In this document: positions 11,806 to 23,660 of the stretch, in pieces
Numbering within the stretch: the stretch's first letter is position 1
Layout of the letters: every line of letters starts with the position of its first letter
Assembly (NCBI GenBank): GCA_963555705.1
Contig: OY743169.1
Location: 43,636,124 to 43,700,123 of the forward strand
Length of the DNA stretch: 64,000 nt
Source of the DNA: Ligustrum vulgare
Lineage: Eukaryota > Streptophyta > Magnoliopsida > Lamiales > Oleaceae
Reading direction: 5' to 3'
Notes under the pieces: model-generated
What the model was told of the DNA's origin: nothing
Databases searched by the model: none
Seen by the model: the letters and a program-made list of their open reading frames with translations, nothing else
Made by a program: the position numbers and the translations under genes

Positions 11806-13496
11806 ACGAATTCAGAGATGATAGAGTTCATAATTTAAAATTCTTTCTCTTCGACGTGTGCCAGCTCGAAAGAAACCTCAATCTCTGTCGGATCAACGGA
11901 AGAGTTTTCAAGATGTTCAAAATAAAGGGAATCGACTTTATCAAAGTAACTTTATCGAAGGTTTCTTTGTCCAAACTTTTCGTACAAATGAAAGGCAGCC
12001 TTTTCAAGAGGTGATTATTCCCGCTTTCGGTTCGAATGAAACTTTTCGAATTCCTAGAACAAATATGAAGAGAAACTGGAATTCCTTACTGGAAAGAGAG
12101 AAATTCCGAGGGAAAGTAAGGAAACCAAAAAGAGTGAAATCAATAGATAAGTGCCAACATAGATTGGCAAAACAGAGTTCTTGAGAATATGGCTTCCCCT
12201 GTTGCAACATCTTCAAAAAGTAAAGGGGGGAAAACTTTCTCGCCAAGATCCTTCAATTGTGGATTGATTACATTCAAATAGCCAATAAAATCTCTAAAGA
12301 TTCTTCTTCTTCAAATACCCTTTCCCTTTCCCACTGCTAATAATTTTTGTTTCTTGACAAAATTCCTCAAACTCAAGAAAAGTAAAAAATCTCCAAACTA
12401 CAAAAAGGCAGTTCAATCTGGCTATGGAAAACTTCCACAAAGAAACATCAAATCTTTTCAATACTTTGTTAAGAATGAATTTATTCCAATCTTCGATACG
12501 GAAACCCTCTTGGGATTATAAATATTCAAATCTTCATGAATGTTTATTTGGTATTATCCCCCAGTCTCCAATTTCTTCCCTTCAAAAGCCTCGAGAGTCT
12601 CACGAAAAGATCTTACGCAAGACCGGATCTGCAGTTATTACTCATACCCCAAATAAACAACGTCCTCAATATATCGATATACCAAAATTGTCAGTTTGCA
12701 AAGTGTTGTCGTTAGAAGATCGGGATCAATACCCTTGGCTGGAGAAAAAGATGAACCTTTCAAAGGGTGACGGTTTCTTTTCTCATTTCAACTACAAGGA
12801 TTACCAAGATCCTTTGTTTAATGTTTTCTTCTTTAGACCGGTTAATCATTCTTGGTTTACCCTCTTCCATCAATCATGCCCAAATAGTTTTCCCAAATGG
12901 TTTCAAAATTGGAATGATTATTTTGTGATTGAAGAGAGTATTTAACCTCAAGGATTCCAACACTTTACGAACGAGGCAAAAACCTTTTTAGGTCCTCAAG
13001 AAAAAATGATTGTTAGATCAAATTTGCACTCAAGTTTAAAGCCTCATGGATCCTCTGTGAGGACTTTTTTATTGTTCAAAATACTGGTGACTCTCACAGT
13101 CCTTAAGAGATTGTTACGAGGGTCAAAATAAAATGGTGGTCCAAATTTCATGAAACAATGTTGTCCCAAAGGTCATTTAATTGATGAGTTCCGCAATAGT
13201 ATAACCTAGGTCACCCAGAAATCTCAAAGAAAGTTCAGGATGCCCACCCTAATTTCCTCTCTCCAAAGAATAGTATATTATTAGACGGGCTTGCAAAATC
13301 TACAAGGCCTGAAGAAATGTCAAGTTTAGCAGAAAAAATTGCACCCCTTGCTTAAAGAATGCGCTTCAAAGTCTTCGGTTCAAGAATCATCTGAGCCCAA
13401 ATGAGAAGCGGACATGATTTCCGTGGAATAGATTTGGACGAATCTCTTCTTGATGAATTTCATTAGTAAAATGCCTGCAAGAACTAAGTTATCTTG
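11806..13496 (+). repeat. Satellite unit U8 (1,691 bp, fused 173-codon frame)
   Basis: ORF-A 11858-12184. ORF-B is broken by a TAG near 12279. A 2-bp loss in the cccagtc region near 12560 fuses the start of frame C to the body of frame D, giving a 173-codon frame at 12424-12945. It also carries cccaaaggtcattta and caatatatcgatatacc. Confidence 0.97.
12424..12945 (+). pseudogene. 173-codon fused frame in U8
   Basis: In this copy a 2-bp loss near 12560 joins the front of frame C with the body of frame D, giving the longest + strand frame in the array. The fusion is read directly from the genomic sequence. It includes the same HSWFTLF and FPKWFQNW motifs near its C-terminus. Whether it approaches the ancestral reading or is a chance fusion cannot be settled here; only one of 38 units has it. 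Confidence 0.3.
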
Positions 13497-15188
13497 ACGA
13501 ATTCAGAGATGATAGAGTTCATAATTTAAAATTCTTTCTCTTCGACGTGTGCCAGCTCGAAAGAAACCTCAATCTCTGTCGGATCAACGGAAGAGTTTTC
13601 AAGATGTTCAAAATAAAGGGAATCGACTTTATCAAAGTAACTTTATCGAAGGTTTCTTTGTCCAAACTTTTCGTACAAATGAAAGGCAGCCTTTTCAAGA
13701 GGTGATTATTCCCGCTTTCGGTTCGAATGAAACTTTTCGAATTCCTAGAACAAATATGAAGAGAAACTGGAATTCCTTACTGGAAAGAGAGAAATTCCGA
13801 GGGAAAGTAAGGAAACCAAAAAGAGTGAAATCAATAGATAAGTGCCAACATAGATTGGCAAAACAGAGTTCTTGAGAATATGGCTTCCCCTGTTGCAACA
13901 TCTTCAAAAAGTAAAGGGGGGAAAACTTTCTCGCCAAGATCCTTCAATTGTGGATTGATTACATTCAAATCGCCAATAAAATCTATAAAGATTCTTCTTC
14001 TTCAAATACCCTTGCCCTTTCCAACTGCTAATAATTTTTGTTTCTTGACAAAATTCCTCAAACTCAAGAAAAGTAAAAAATCTCCAAACTACAAAAAGGC
14101 AGTTCAATCTGGCTATGGAAAACTTCCATAAAGAAACATCAAATCTTTTCAATACTTTGTTAAGAATGAATTTATTCCAATCTTCGATACGGAAACCCTC
14201 TTGGGATTATAAATATTCAAATCTTCATGAATGTTTATTTGGTATTATCCCTCCCAGTCTCCAATTTCTTCCCTTCAAAAGCCTCGAGAGTCTCACGAAA
14301 AGATCTTACGCAAGACCGGATCTGCAGTTATTACTCATACCCCAAATAAACAAAGTCCTCAACATATCGATATATCAAAATTGTCAGTTTGCAAAGTGTT
14401 GTCGTTAGAAGATCGGGATCAATACCCTTGGCTGGAGAAAAAGATGAACCTTTCAAAGGGTGATGATTTCTTTTCTCATTTCAACTACGAGGATTACCAA
14501 GATCCTTTGTTTAATGTTTTCTTCTTTAGACCGGTTACTCATTCTTGGTTTACCCTCTTCCATCAATCAAGCCCAAATAGTTTTCCCAAATGGTTTCAAA
14601 ATTGGAACGATTACTTTGTGCTTGAAGAGAGTATTTAACCTCAAGGATTCCAACACTTTACGAAAGAGGCAAAAACCTTTTTAGGTCCTCAAGAAAAAAT
14701 GATTGTTAGATCAAATTTGCACTCAAGTTTAAAGCCTCATGGATCCTCTGTGAGGACTTTTTTATTGTTCAAAATACTGGTGACTCTCACAGTCCTTAAG
14801 AGATTGTTACGAGGGTCAAAATAAATTGGTGGTCCAAATTTCATGAAACAATGTTGTCCCGAGGTCATTCAATTGATGAGTTCCGCAATAGTATAACCTA
14901 GGTCACCCAGAAATCTCAAAGAAAGTTCAGGATGCCCACCCTAATTTCCTCTCTCCAAAGAATAGTATATTATTAGACGGGCTTGCAAAATCTACAAGGC
15001 CTGAAGAAATGTCAAGTTTAGCAGAAAAAATTGCACCCCTTGCTTAAAGAATGCGCTTCAAAGTCTTCGGTTCAAGAATCATCTGAGCCCAAATGAGAAG
15101 CGGACATGATTTCCGTGGAATAGATTTGGACGAATCTCTTCTTGATGAATTTCATTAGTAAAATGCCTGCAAGAACTAAGTTATCTTG
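13497..15188 (+). repeat. Satellite unit U9 (1,692 bp, last divergent left copy)
   Basis: Scanning rightward, the first unit with ctacgagg, gtgcttg and cccgaggtcattc, the combination that dominates the core, but without the 3-bp insertion. Private changes sit in frame D (gttactcattc, tcaagccc, aacgattac) and at tacgaaagagg. ORF-A 13549-13875, ORF-B 13880-14131, ORF-C 14115-14408, ORF-D 14231-14638. Confidence 0.97.
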
Positions 15189-16879
15189 ACGAATTCAGAG
15201 ATGATAGAGTTCGTAATTTAAAATTCTTTCTCTTCGACGTGTGCCAGCTCGAAAGAAACCTCAATCTCTGTCGGATCAACGGAAGAGTTTTCAAGATGTT
15301 CAAAATAAAGGGAATCGACTTTATCAAAGTAACTTTATCGAAGGTTTCTTTGTCCAAACTTTTCGTACAAATGAAATGCAGCCTTTTCAAGAGGTGATTA
15401 TTCCCGCTTTCGGTTCGAATGAAACTTTTCGAATTCCTAGAACAAATATGAAGAGAAACTGGAATTCCTTACTGGAAAGAGAGAAATTCCGAGGGAAAGT
15501 AAGGAAACCAAAAAGAGTGAAATCAATAGATAAGTGCCAACATAGATTGGCAAGACAGAGTTCTTGAGAATATGGCATCCCCTGTTGCAACATCTTCAAA
15601 AAGTAAAGGGGGGAAAACTTTCTCGCCAAGATCCTTCAATTGTGGATTGATTACATTCAAATTGCCAATAAAATCTCTAAAGATTCTTCTTCTTCAAATA
15701 CCCTTGCCCTTTCCCACTGCTAAAAATTTTTGTTTCTTGACAAAATTCCTCAAACTCAAGAAAGTAAAAAATCTCCAAACTACAAAAAGGCAGTTCAATC
15801 TGGCTATGGAAAACTTCCATAAAGAAACATCAACTCTTTTCAATACTTTGTTAAGAATGAATTTATTCCAATCTTCGATAGGAAACCCTCTTGGGATTAT
15901 AAATATTCAAATCTTCATGAATGTTTATTTGGTATTATCCCTCCCAGTCTTCAATTTCTTCCCTTCAAAAGCCTCGAGAGTCTCACGAAAAGATCTTACG
16001 CAAGACCGGATCTGCAGTTATTACTCATACCCCAAATAAACAACGTCCTCAACATATCGATATATCAAAATTGTCAGTTTGCAAAGTGTTGTCGTTAGAA
16101 GATCGGGATCAATACCCTTGGCTGGAGAAAAAGATGAACCTTTCAAAGGGTGACGGTTTCTTTTCTCATTTCAACTACAAGGATTACCAAGATCCTTTGT
16201 TTAATGTTTTCTTCTTTAGACCGGTTAATCATTCTTGGTTTACCCTCTTCCATCAATCATGCCCAAATAGTTTTCCCAAATGGTTTCAAAATTGGAATGA
16301 TTATTTTGTGATTGAAGAGAGTATTTAACCTCAAGGATTCCAACACTTTACGAACGAGGCAAAAACCTTTTTAGGTCCTCAAGAAAAAATGATTGTTAGA
16401 TCAAATTTGCACTCAAGTTTAAAGCCTCATGGATCCTCTGTGAGGACTTTTTTATTGTTCAAAATACTGGTGACTCTCACAGTCCTTAAGAGATTGTTAC
16501 GAGGGTCAAAATAAAATGGTGGTCCAAATTTCATGAAACAATGTTGTCCCAAAGGTCATTTAATTGATGATTTCCGCAATAGTATAACCTAGGTCACCCA
16601 GAAATCTCAAAGAAAGTTCAGGATGCCCACCCTAATTTCCTCTCTCCAAAGAATAGTATATTATTAGACGGGCTTGCAAAATCTACAAGGCCTGAAGAAA
16701 TGTCAAGTTTAGCAGAAAAAATTGCACCCCTTGCTTAAAGAATGCGCTTCAAAGTCTTCGGTTCAAGAATCATCTGAGCCCAAATGAGAAGCGGACATGA
16801 TTTCCGTGGAATAGATTTGGACGAATCTCTTCTTGATGAATTTCATTAGTAAAATGCCTGCAAGAACTAAGTTATCTTG
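15189..16879 (+). repeat. Satellite unit U10 (1,691 bp, double -1 type)
   Basis: Two single-base deletions (gaaagtaaa near 15761 and gataggaaac near 15880) shift frame B into the neighbouring frame, giving a 155-codon frame at 15572-16039. It also has ggcatcccc, caactctt, gacggttt and cccaaaggtcattta with gatgatttcc. Almost the same as U20, 16.9 kb away. ORF-A 15241-15567 (R46 to M), ORF-D 15921-16328. Confidence 0.97.
15572..16039 (+). other. 155-codon fused frame in U10
   Basis: A 1-bp deletion (gaaagtaaa) moves the end of frame B into the frame that continues through the C region, and a second 1-bp deletion (gatagg) shifts it again. The result is open for 155 codons. The same frame occurs in U20 and, in diverged form, U31. 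No motif recognised. The second half ends in a frame unlike frame D, so this is probably not an ancestral protein. Confidence 0.2.
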
Positions 16880-18574
16880 ACGAATTCAGAGATGATAGAG
16901 TTCATAATTTAAAATTCTTTCTCTTCGACGTGTGCCAGCTCGAAAGAAACCTCAATCTCTGTCGGATCAACGGAAGAGTTTTCAAGATGTTCAAAATAAA
17001 GGGAATCGACTTTATCAAAGTAACTTTATCGAAGGTTTCTTTGTCCAAACTTTTCGTACAAATGAAAGGCAGCCTTTTCAAGAGGTGATTATTCCCGCTT
17101 TCGGTTCGAATGAAACTTTTCGAATTCCTAGAACAAATATGAAGAGAAACTGGAATTCCTTACTGGAAAGAGAGAAATTCCGAGGGAAAGTAAGGAAACC
17201 AAAAAGAGTGAAATCAATAGATAAGTGCCAACATAGATTGGCAAGACAGAGTTCTTGAGAATATGGCTTCCCCTGTTGCAACATCTTCAAAAAGTAAAGG
17301 GGGGAAAACTTTCTCGCCAAGATCCTTCAATTGTGGATTGATTACATTCAAATCGCCAATAAAATCTCTAAAGATTCTTCTTCTTCAAATACCCTTGCCC
17401 TTTCCCACTGCTAAAAATTTTTGTTTCTTGACAAAATTCCTCAAACTCAAGAAAAGTAAAAAATCTCCAAACTACAAAAAGGCAGTTCAATCTGGCTATG
17501 GAAAACTTCCATAAAGAAACATCAAATCTTTTCAATACTTTGTTAAGAATGAATTTATTCCAATCTTCGATACGGAAACCCTCTTGGGATTATAAATATT
17601 CAAATCTTCATGAATGTTTATTTGGTATTATCCCTCCCAGTCTCCAATTTCTTCCCTTCAAAAGCCTCGAGAGTCTCACGAAAAGATCTTACGCAAGACC
17701 GGATCTGCAGTTATTACTCATACCCCAAATAAACAAAGTCCTCAACATATCGATATATCAAAATTGTCAGTTTGCAAAGTGTTGTCGTTAGAAGATCGGG
17801 ATCAATACCCTTGGCTGGAGAAAAAGATGAACCTTTCAAAGGGTGACGATTTCTTTTCTCATTTCAACTACGAGGATTATTACCAAGATCCTTTGTTTAA
17901 TGTTTTCTTCTTTAGACCGGTTAATCATTCTTGGTTTACCCTCTTCCATCAATCATGCCCAAATAGTTTTCCCAAATGGTTTCAAAATTGGAATGATTAT
18001 TTTGTGCTTGAAGAGAGTATTTAACCTCAAGGATTCCAACACTTTACGAACGAGGCAAAAACCTTTTTAGGTCCTCAAGAAAAAATGATTGTTAGATCAA
18101 ATTTGCACTCAAGTTTAAAGCCTCATGGATCCTCTGTGAGGACTTTTTTATTGTTCAAAATACTGGTGACTCTCACAGTCCTTAAGAGATTGTTACGAGG
18201 GTCAAAATAAAATGGTGGTCCAAATTTCATGAAACAATGTTGTCCCGAGGTCATTCAATTGATGAGTTCCGCAATAGTATAACCTAGGTCACCCAGAAAT
18301 CTCAAAGAAAGTTCAGGATGCCCACCCTAATTTCCTCTCTCCAAAGAATAGTATATTATTAGACGGGCTTGCAAAATCTACAAGGCCTGAAGAAATGTCA
18401 AGTTTAGCAGAAAAAATTGCACCCCTTGCTTAAAGAATGCGCTTCAAAGTCTTCGGTTCAAGAATCATCTGAGCCCAAATGAGAAGCGGACATGATTTCC
18501 GTGGAATAGATTTGGACGAATCTCTTCTTGATGAATTTCATTAGTAAAATGCCTGCAAGAACTAAGTTATCTTG
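16880..18574 (+). repeat. Satellite unit U11 (1,695 bp, core type)
   Basis: First unit with the in-frame 3-bp insertion in frame D (gaggattattacc, near 17873-17883) that defines the 1,695-bp class. ORF-A 16932-17258, ORF-B 17263-17514, ORF-C 17498-17791, ORF-D 17614-18024 (136 codons). Its start carries gttcata, not the core gttcgta. Confidence 0.97.
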
Positions 18575-20270
18575 ACGAATTCAGAGATGATAGAGTTCGT
18601 AATTTAAAATTCTTTCTCTTCGACGTGTGCCAGCTCGAAAGAAACCTCAATCTCTGTCGGATCAACGGAAGAGTTTTCAAGATGTTCAAAATAAAGGGAA
18701 TCGACTTTATCAAAGTAACTTTATCGAAGGTTTCTTTGTCCAAACTTTTCGTACAAATGAAAGGCAGCCTTTTCAAGAGGTGATTATTCCCGCTTTCGGT
18801 TCGAATGAAACTTTTCGAATTCCTAGAACAAATATGAAGAGAAACTGGAATTCCTTACTGGAAAGAGAGAAATTCCGAGGGAAAGTAAGGAAACCAAAAA
18901 GAGTGAAATCAATAGATAAGTGCCAACATAGATTGGCAAGACAGAGTTCTTGAGAATATGGCTTCCCCTGTTGCAACATCTTCAAAAAGTAAAGGGGGGA
19001 AAACTTTCTCGCCAAGATCCTTCAATTGTGGATTGATTACATTCAAATTGCCAATAAAATCTCTAAAGATTCTTCTTCTTCAAATACCCTTGCCCTTTCC
19101 CACTGCTAAAAATTTTTGTTTCTTGACAAAATTCCTCAAACTCAAGAAAAGTAAAAAATCTCCAAACTACAAAAAGGCAGTTCAATCTGGCTATGGAAAA
19201 CTTCCATAAAGAAACATCAAATCTTTTCAATACTTTGTTAAGAATGAATTTATTCCAATCTTCGATACGGAAACCCTCTTGGGATTATAAATATTCAAAT
19301 CTTCATGAATGTTTATTTGGTATTATCCCTCCCAGTCTCCAATTTCTTCCCTTCAAAAGCCTCGAGAGTCTCACGAAAAGATCTTACGCAAGACCGGATC
19401 TGCAGTTATTACTCATACCCCAAATAAACAAAGTCCTCAACATATCGATATATCAAAATTGTCAGTTTGCAAAGTGTTGTCGTTAGAAGATCGGGATCAA
19501 TACCCTTGGCTGGAGAAAAAGATGAACCTTTCAAAGGGTGACGGTTTCTTTTCTCATTTCAACTACGAGGATTATTACCAAGATCCTTTGTTTAATGTTT
19601 TCTTCTTTAGACCGGTTAATCATTCTTGGTTTACCCTCTTCCATCAATCATGCCCAAATAGTTTTCCCAAATGGTTTCAAAATTGGAATGATTATTTTGT
19701 GATTGAAGAGAGTATTTAACCTCAAGGATTCCAACACTTTACGAACGAGGCAAAAACCTTTTTAGGTCCTCAAGAAAAAATGATTGTTAGATCAAATTTG
19801 CACTCAAGTTTAAAGCCTCATGGATCCTCTGTGAGGACTTTTTTATTGTTCAAAATACTGGTGACTCTCACAGTCCTTAAGAGATTGTTACGAGGGTCAA
19901 AATAAAATGGTGGTCCAAATTTCATGAAACAATGTTGTCCCAAAGGTCATTTAATTGATGATTTCCGCAATAGTATAACCTAGGTCACCCAGAAATCTCA
20001 AAGAAAGTTCAGGATGCCCACCCTAATTTCCTCTCTCCAAAGAATAGTATATTATTAGACGGGCTTGCAAAATCTACAAGGCCTGAAGAAATGTCAAGTT
20101 TAGCAGAAAAAATTGCACCCCTTGCTTAAAGAATGCGCTTCAAAGTCTTCGGTTCAAGAATCATCTGAGCCCAAATGAGAAGCGGACATGATTTCCGTGG
20201 AATAGATTTGGACGAATCTCTTCTTGATGAATTTCATTAGTAAAATGCCTGCAAGAACTAAGTTATCTTG
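18575..20270 (+). repeat. Satellite unit U12 (1,696 bp, mosaic)
   Basis: The longest unit: it has both the 3-bp insertion of U11 and the 1-bp insertion of U10. Around frame D (19309-19719) the markers alternate: gacggttt (U10 type), gaggattatta (U11 type), then gtgattg, cccaaagg and gatgatttcc (U10 type). ORF-A 18627-18953, ORF-B 18958-19209, ORF-C 19193-19486. Confidence 0.97.
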
Positions 20271-21965
20271 ACGAATTCAGAGATGATAGAGTTCATAATT
20301 TAAAATTCTTTCTCTTCGACGTGTGCCAGCTCGAAAGAAACCTCAATCTCTGTCGGATCAACGGAAGAGTTTTCAAGATGTTCAAAATAAAGGGAATCGA
20401 CTTTATCAAAGTAACTTTATCGAAGGTTTCTTTGTCCAAACTTTTCGTACAAATGAAAGGCAGCCTTTTCAAGAGGTGATTATTCCCGCTTTCGGTTCGA
20501 ATGAAACTTTTCGAATTCCTAGAACAAATATGAAGAGAAACTGGAATTCCTTACTGGAAAGAGAGAAATTCCGAGGGAAAGTAAGGAAACCAAAAAGAGT
20601 GAAATCAATAGATAAGTGCCAACATAGATTGGCAAGACAGAGTTCTTGAGAATATGGCTTCCCCTGTTGCAACATCTTCAAAAAGTAAAGGGGGGAAAAC
20701 TTTCTCGCCAAGATCCTTCAATTGTGGATTGATTACATTCAAATCGCCAATAAAATCTCTAAAGATTCTTCTTCTTCAAATACCCTTGCCCTTTCCCACT
20801 GCTAAAAATTTTTGTTTCTTGACAAAATTCCTCAAACTCAAGAAAAGTAAAAAATCTCCAAACTACAAAAAGGCAGTTCAATCTGGCTATGGAAAACTTC
20901 CATAAAGAAACATCAAATCTTTTCAATACTTTGTTAAGAATGAATTTATTCCAATCTTCGATACGGAAACCCTCTTGGGATTATAAATATTCAAATCTTC
21001 ATGAATGTTTATTTGGTATTATCCCTCCCAGTCTCCAATTTCTTCCCTTCAAAAGCCTCGAGAGTCTCACGAAAAGATCTTACGCAAGACCGGATCTGCA
21101 GTTATTACTCATACCCCAAATAAACAAAGTCCTCAACATATCGATATATCAAAATTGTCAGTTTGCAAAGTGTTGTCGTTAGAAGATCGGGATCAATACC
21201 CTTGGCTGGAGAAAAAGATGAACCTTTCAAAGGGTGACGATTTCTTTTCTCATTTCAACTACGAGGATTATTACCAAGATCCTTTGTTTAATGTTTTCTT
21301 CTTTAGACCGGTTAATCATTCTTGGTTTACCCTCTTCCATCAATCATGCCCAAATAGTTTTCCCAAATGGTTTCAAAATTGGAATGATTATTTTGTGCTT
21401 GAAGAGAGTATTTAACCTCAAGGATTCCAACACTTTACGAACGAGGCAAAAACCTTTTTAGGTCCTCAAGAAAAAATGATTGTTAGATCAAATTTGCACT
21501 CAAGTTTAAAGCCTCATGGATCCTCTGTGAGGACTTTTTTATTGTTCAAAATACTGGTGACTCTCACAGTCCTTAAGAGATTGTTACGAGGGTCAAAATA
21601 AAATGGTGGTCCAAATTTCATGAAACAGTGTTGTCCCGAGGTCATTCAATTGATGAGTTCCGCAATAGTATAACCTAGGTCACCCAGAAATCTCAAAGAA
21701 AGTTCAGGATGCCCACCCTAATTTCCTCTCTCCAAAGAATAGTATATTATTAGACGGGCTTGCAAAATCTACAAGGCCTGAAGAAATGTCAAGTTTAGCA
21801 GAAAAAATTGCACCCCTTGCTTAAAGAATGCGCTTCAAAGTCTTCGGTTCAAGAATCATCTGAGCCCAAATGAGAAGCGGACATGATTTCCGTGGAATAG
21901 ATTTGGACGAATCTCTTCTTGATGAATTTCATTAGTAAAATGCCTGCAAGAACTAAGTTATCTTG
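20271..21965 (+). repeat. Satellite unit U13 (1,695 bp, core)
   Basis: Core type with gaaacagtg instead of gaaacaatg, shared only with U14 and U15. Its start has gttcata. ORF-A 20323-20649, ORF-B 20654-20905, ORF-C 20889-21182, ORF-D 21005-21415. Confidence 0.97.
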
Positions 21966-23660
21966 ACGAATTCAGAGATGATAGAGTTCGTAATTTAAAA
22001 TTCTTTCTCTTCGACGTGTGCCAGCTCGAAAGAAACCTCAATCTCTGTCGGATCAACGGAAGAGTTTTCAAGATGTTCAAAATAAAGGGAATCGACTTTA
22101 TCAAAGTAACTTTATCGAAGGTTTCTTTGTCCAAACTTTTCGTACAAATGAAAGGCAGCCTTTTCAAGAGGTGATTATTCCCGCTTTCGGTTCGAATGAA
22201 ACTTTTCGAATTCCTAGAACAAATATGAAGAGAAACTGGAATTCCTTACTGGAAAGAGAGAAATTCCGAGGGAAAGTAAGGAAACCAAAAAGAGTGAAAT
22301 CAATAGATAAGTGCCAACATAGATTGGCAAGACAGAGTTCTTGAGAATATGGCTTCCCCTGTTGCAACATCTTCAAAAAGTAAAGGGGGGAAAACTTTCT
22401 CGCCAAGATCCTTCAATTGTGGATTGATTACATTCAAATCGCCAATAAAATCTCTAAAGATTCTTCTTCTTCAAATACCCTTGCCCTTTCCCACTGCTAA
22501 AAATTTTTGTTTCTTGACAAAATTCCTCAAACTCAAGAAAAGTAAAAAATCTCCAAACTACAAAAAGGCAGTTCAATCTGGCTATGGAAAACTTCCATAA
22601 AGAAACATCAAATCTTTTCAATACTTTGTTAAGAATGAATTTATTCCAATCTTCGATACGGAAACCCTCTTGGGATTATAAATATTCAAATCTTCATGAA
22701 TGTTTATTTGGTATTATCCCTCCCAGTCTCCAATTTCTTCCCTTCAAAAGCCTCGAGAGTCTCACGAAAAGATCTTACGCAAGACCGGATCTGCAGTTAT
22801 TACTCATACCCCAAATAAACAAAGTCCTCAACATATCGATATATCAAAATTGTCAGTTTGCAAAGTGTTGTCGTTAGAAGATCGGGATCAATACCCTTGG
22901 CTGGAGAAAAAGATGAACCTTTCAAAGGGTGACGATTTCTTTTCTCATTTCAACTACGAGGATTATTACCAAGATCCTTTGTTTAATGTTTTCTTCTTTA
23001 GACCGGTTAATCATTCTTGGTTTACCCTCTTCCATCAATCATGCCCAAATAGTTTTCCCAAATGGTTTCAAAATTGGAATGATTATTTTGTGCTTGAAGA
23101 GAGTATTTAACCTCAAGGATTCCAACACTTTACGAACGAGGCAAAAACCTTTTTAGGTCCTCAAGAAAAAATGATTGTTAGATCAAATTTGCACTCAAGT
23201 TTAAAGCCTCATGGATCCTCTGTGAGGACTTTTTTATTGTTCAAAATACTGGTGACTCTCACAGTCCTTAAGAGATTGTTACGAGGGTCAAAATAAAATG
23301 GTGGTCCAAATTTCATGAAACAGTGTTGTCCCGAGGTCATTCAATTGATGAGTTCCGCAATAGTATAACCTAGGTCACCCAGAAATCTCAAAGAAAGTTC
23401 AGGATGCCCACCCTAATTTCCTCTCTCCAAAGAATAGTATATTATTAGACGGGCTTGCAAAATCTACAAGGCCTGAAGAAATGTCAAGTTTAGCAGAAAA
23501 AATTGCACCCCTTGCTTAAAGAATGCGCTTCAAAGTCTTCGGTTCAAGAATCATCTGAGCCCAAATGAGAAGCGGACATGATTTCCGTGGAATAGATTTG
23601 GACGAATCTCTTCTTGATGAATTTCATTAGTAAAATGCCTGCAAGAACTAAGTTATCTTG
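21966..23660 (+). repeat. Satellite unit U14 (1,695 bp, core)
   Basis: Shares gaaacagtg and aaatcgcc with U13 and U15; I noticed no private change. ORF-A 22018-22344, ORF-B 22349-22600, ORF-C 22584-22877, ORF-D 22700-23110. Confidence 0.97.
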
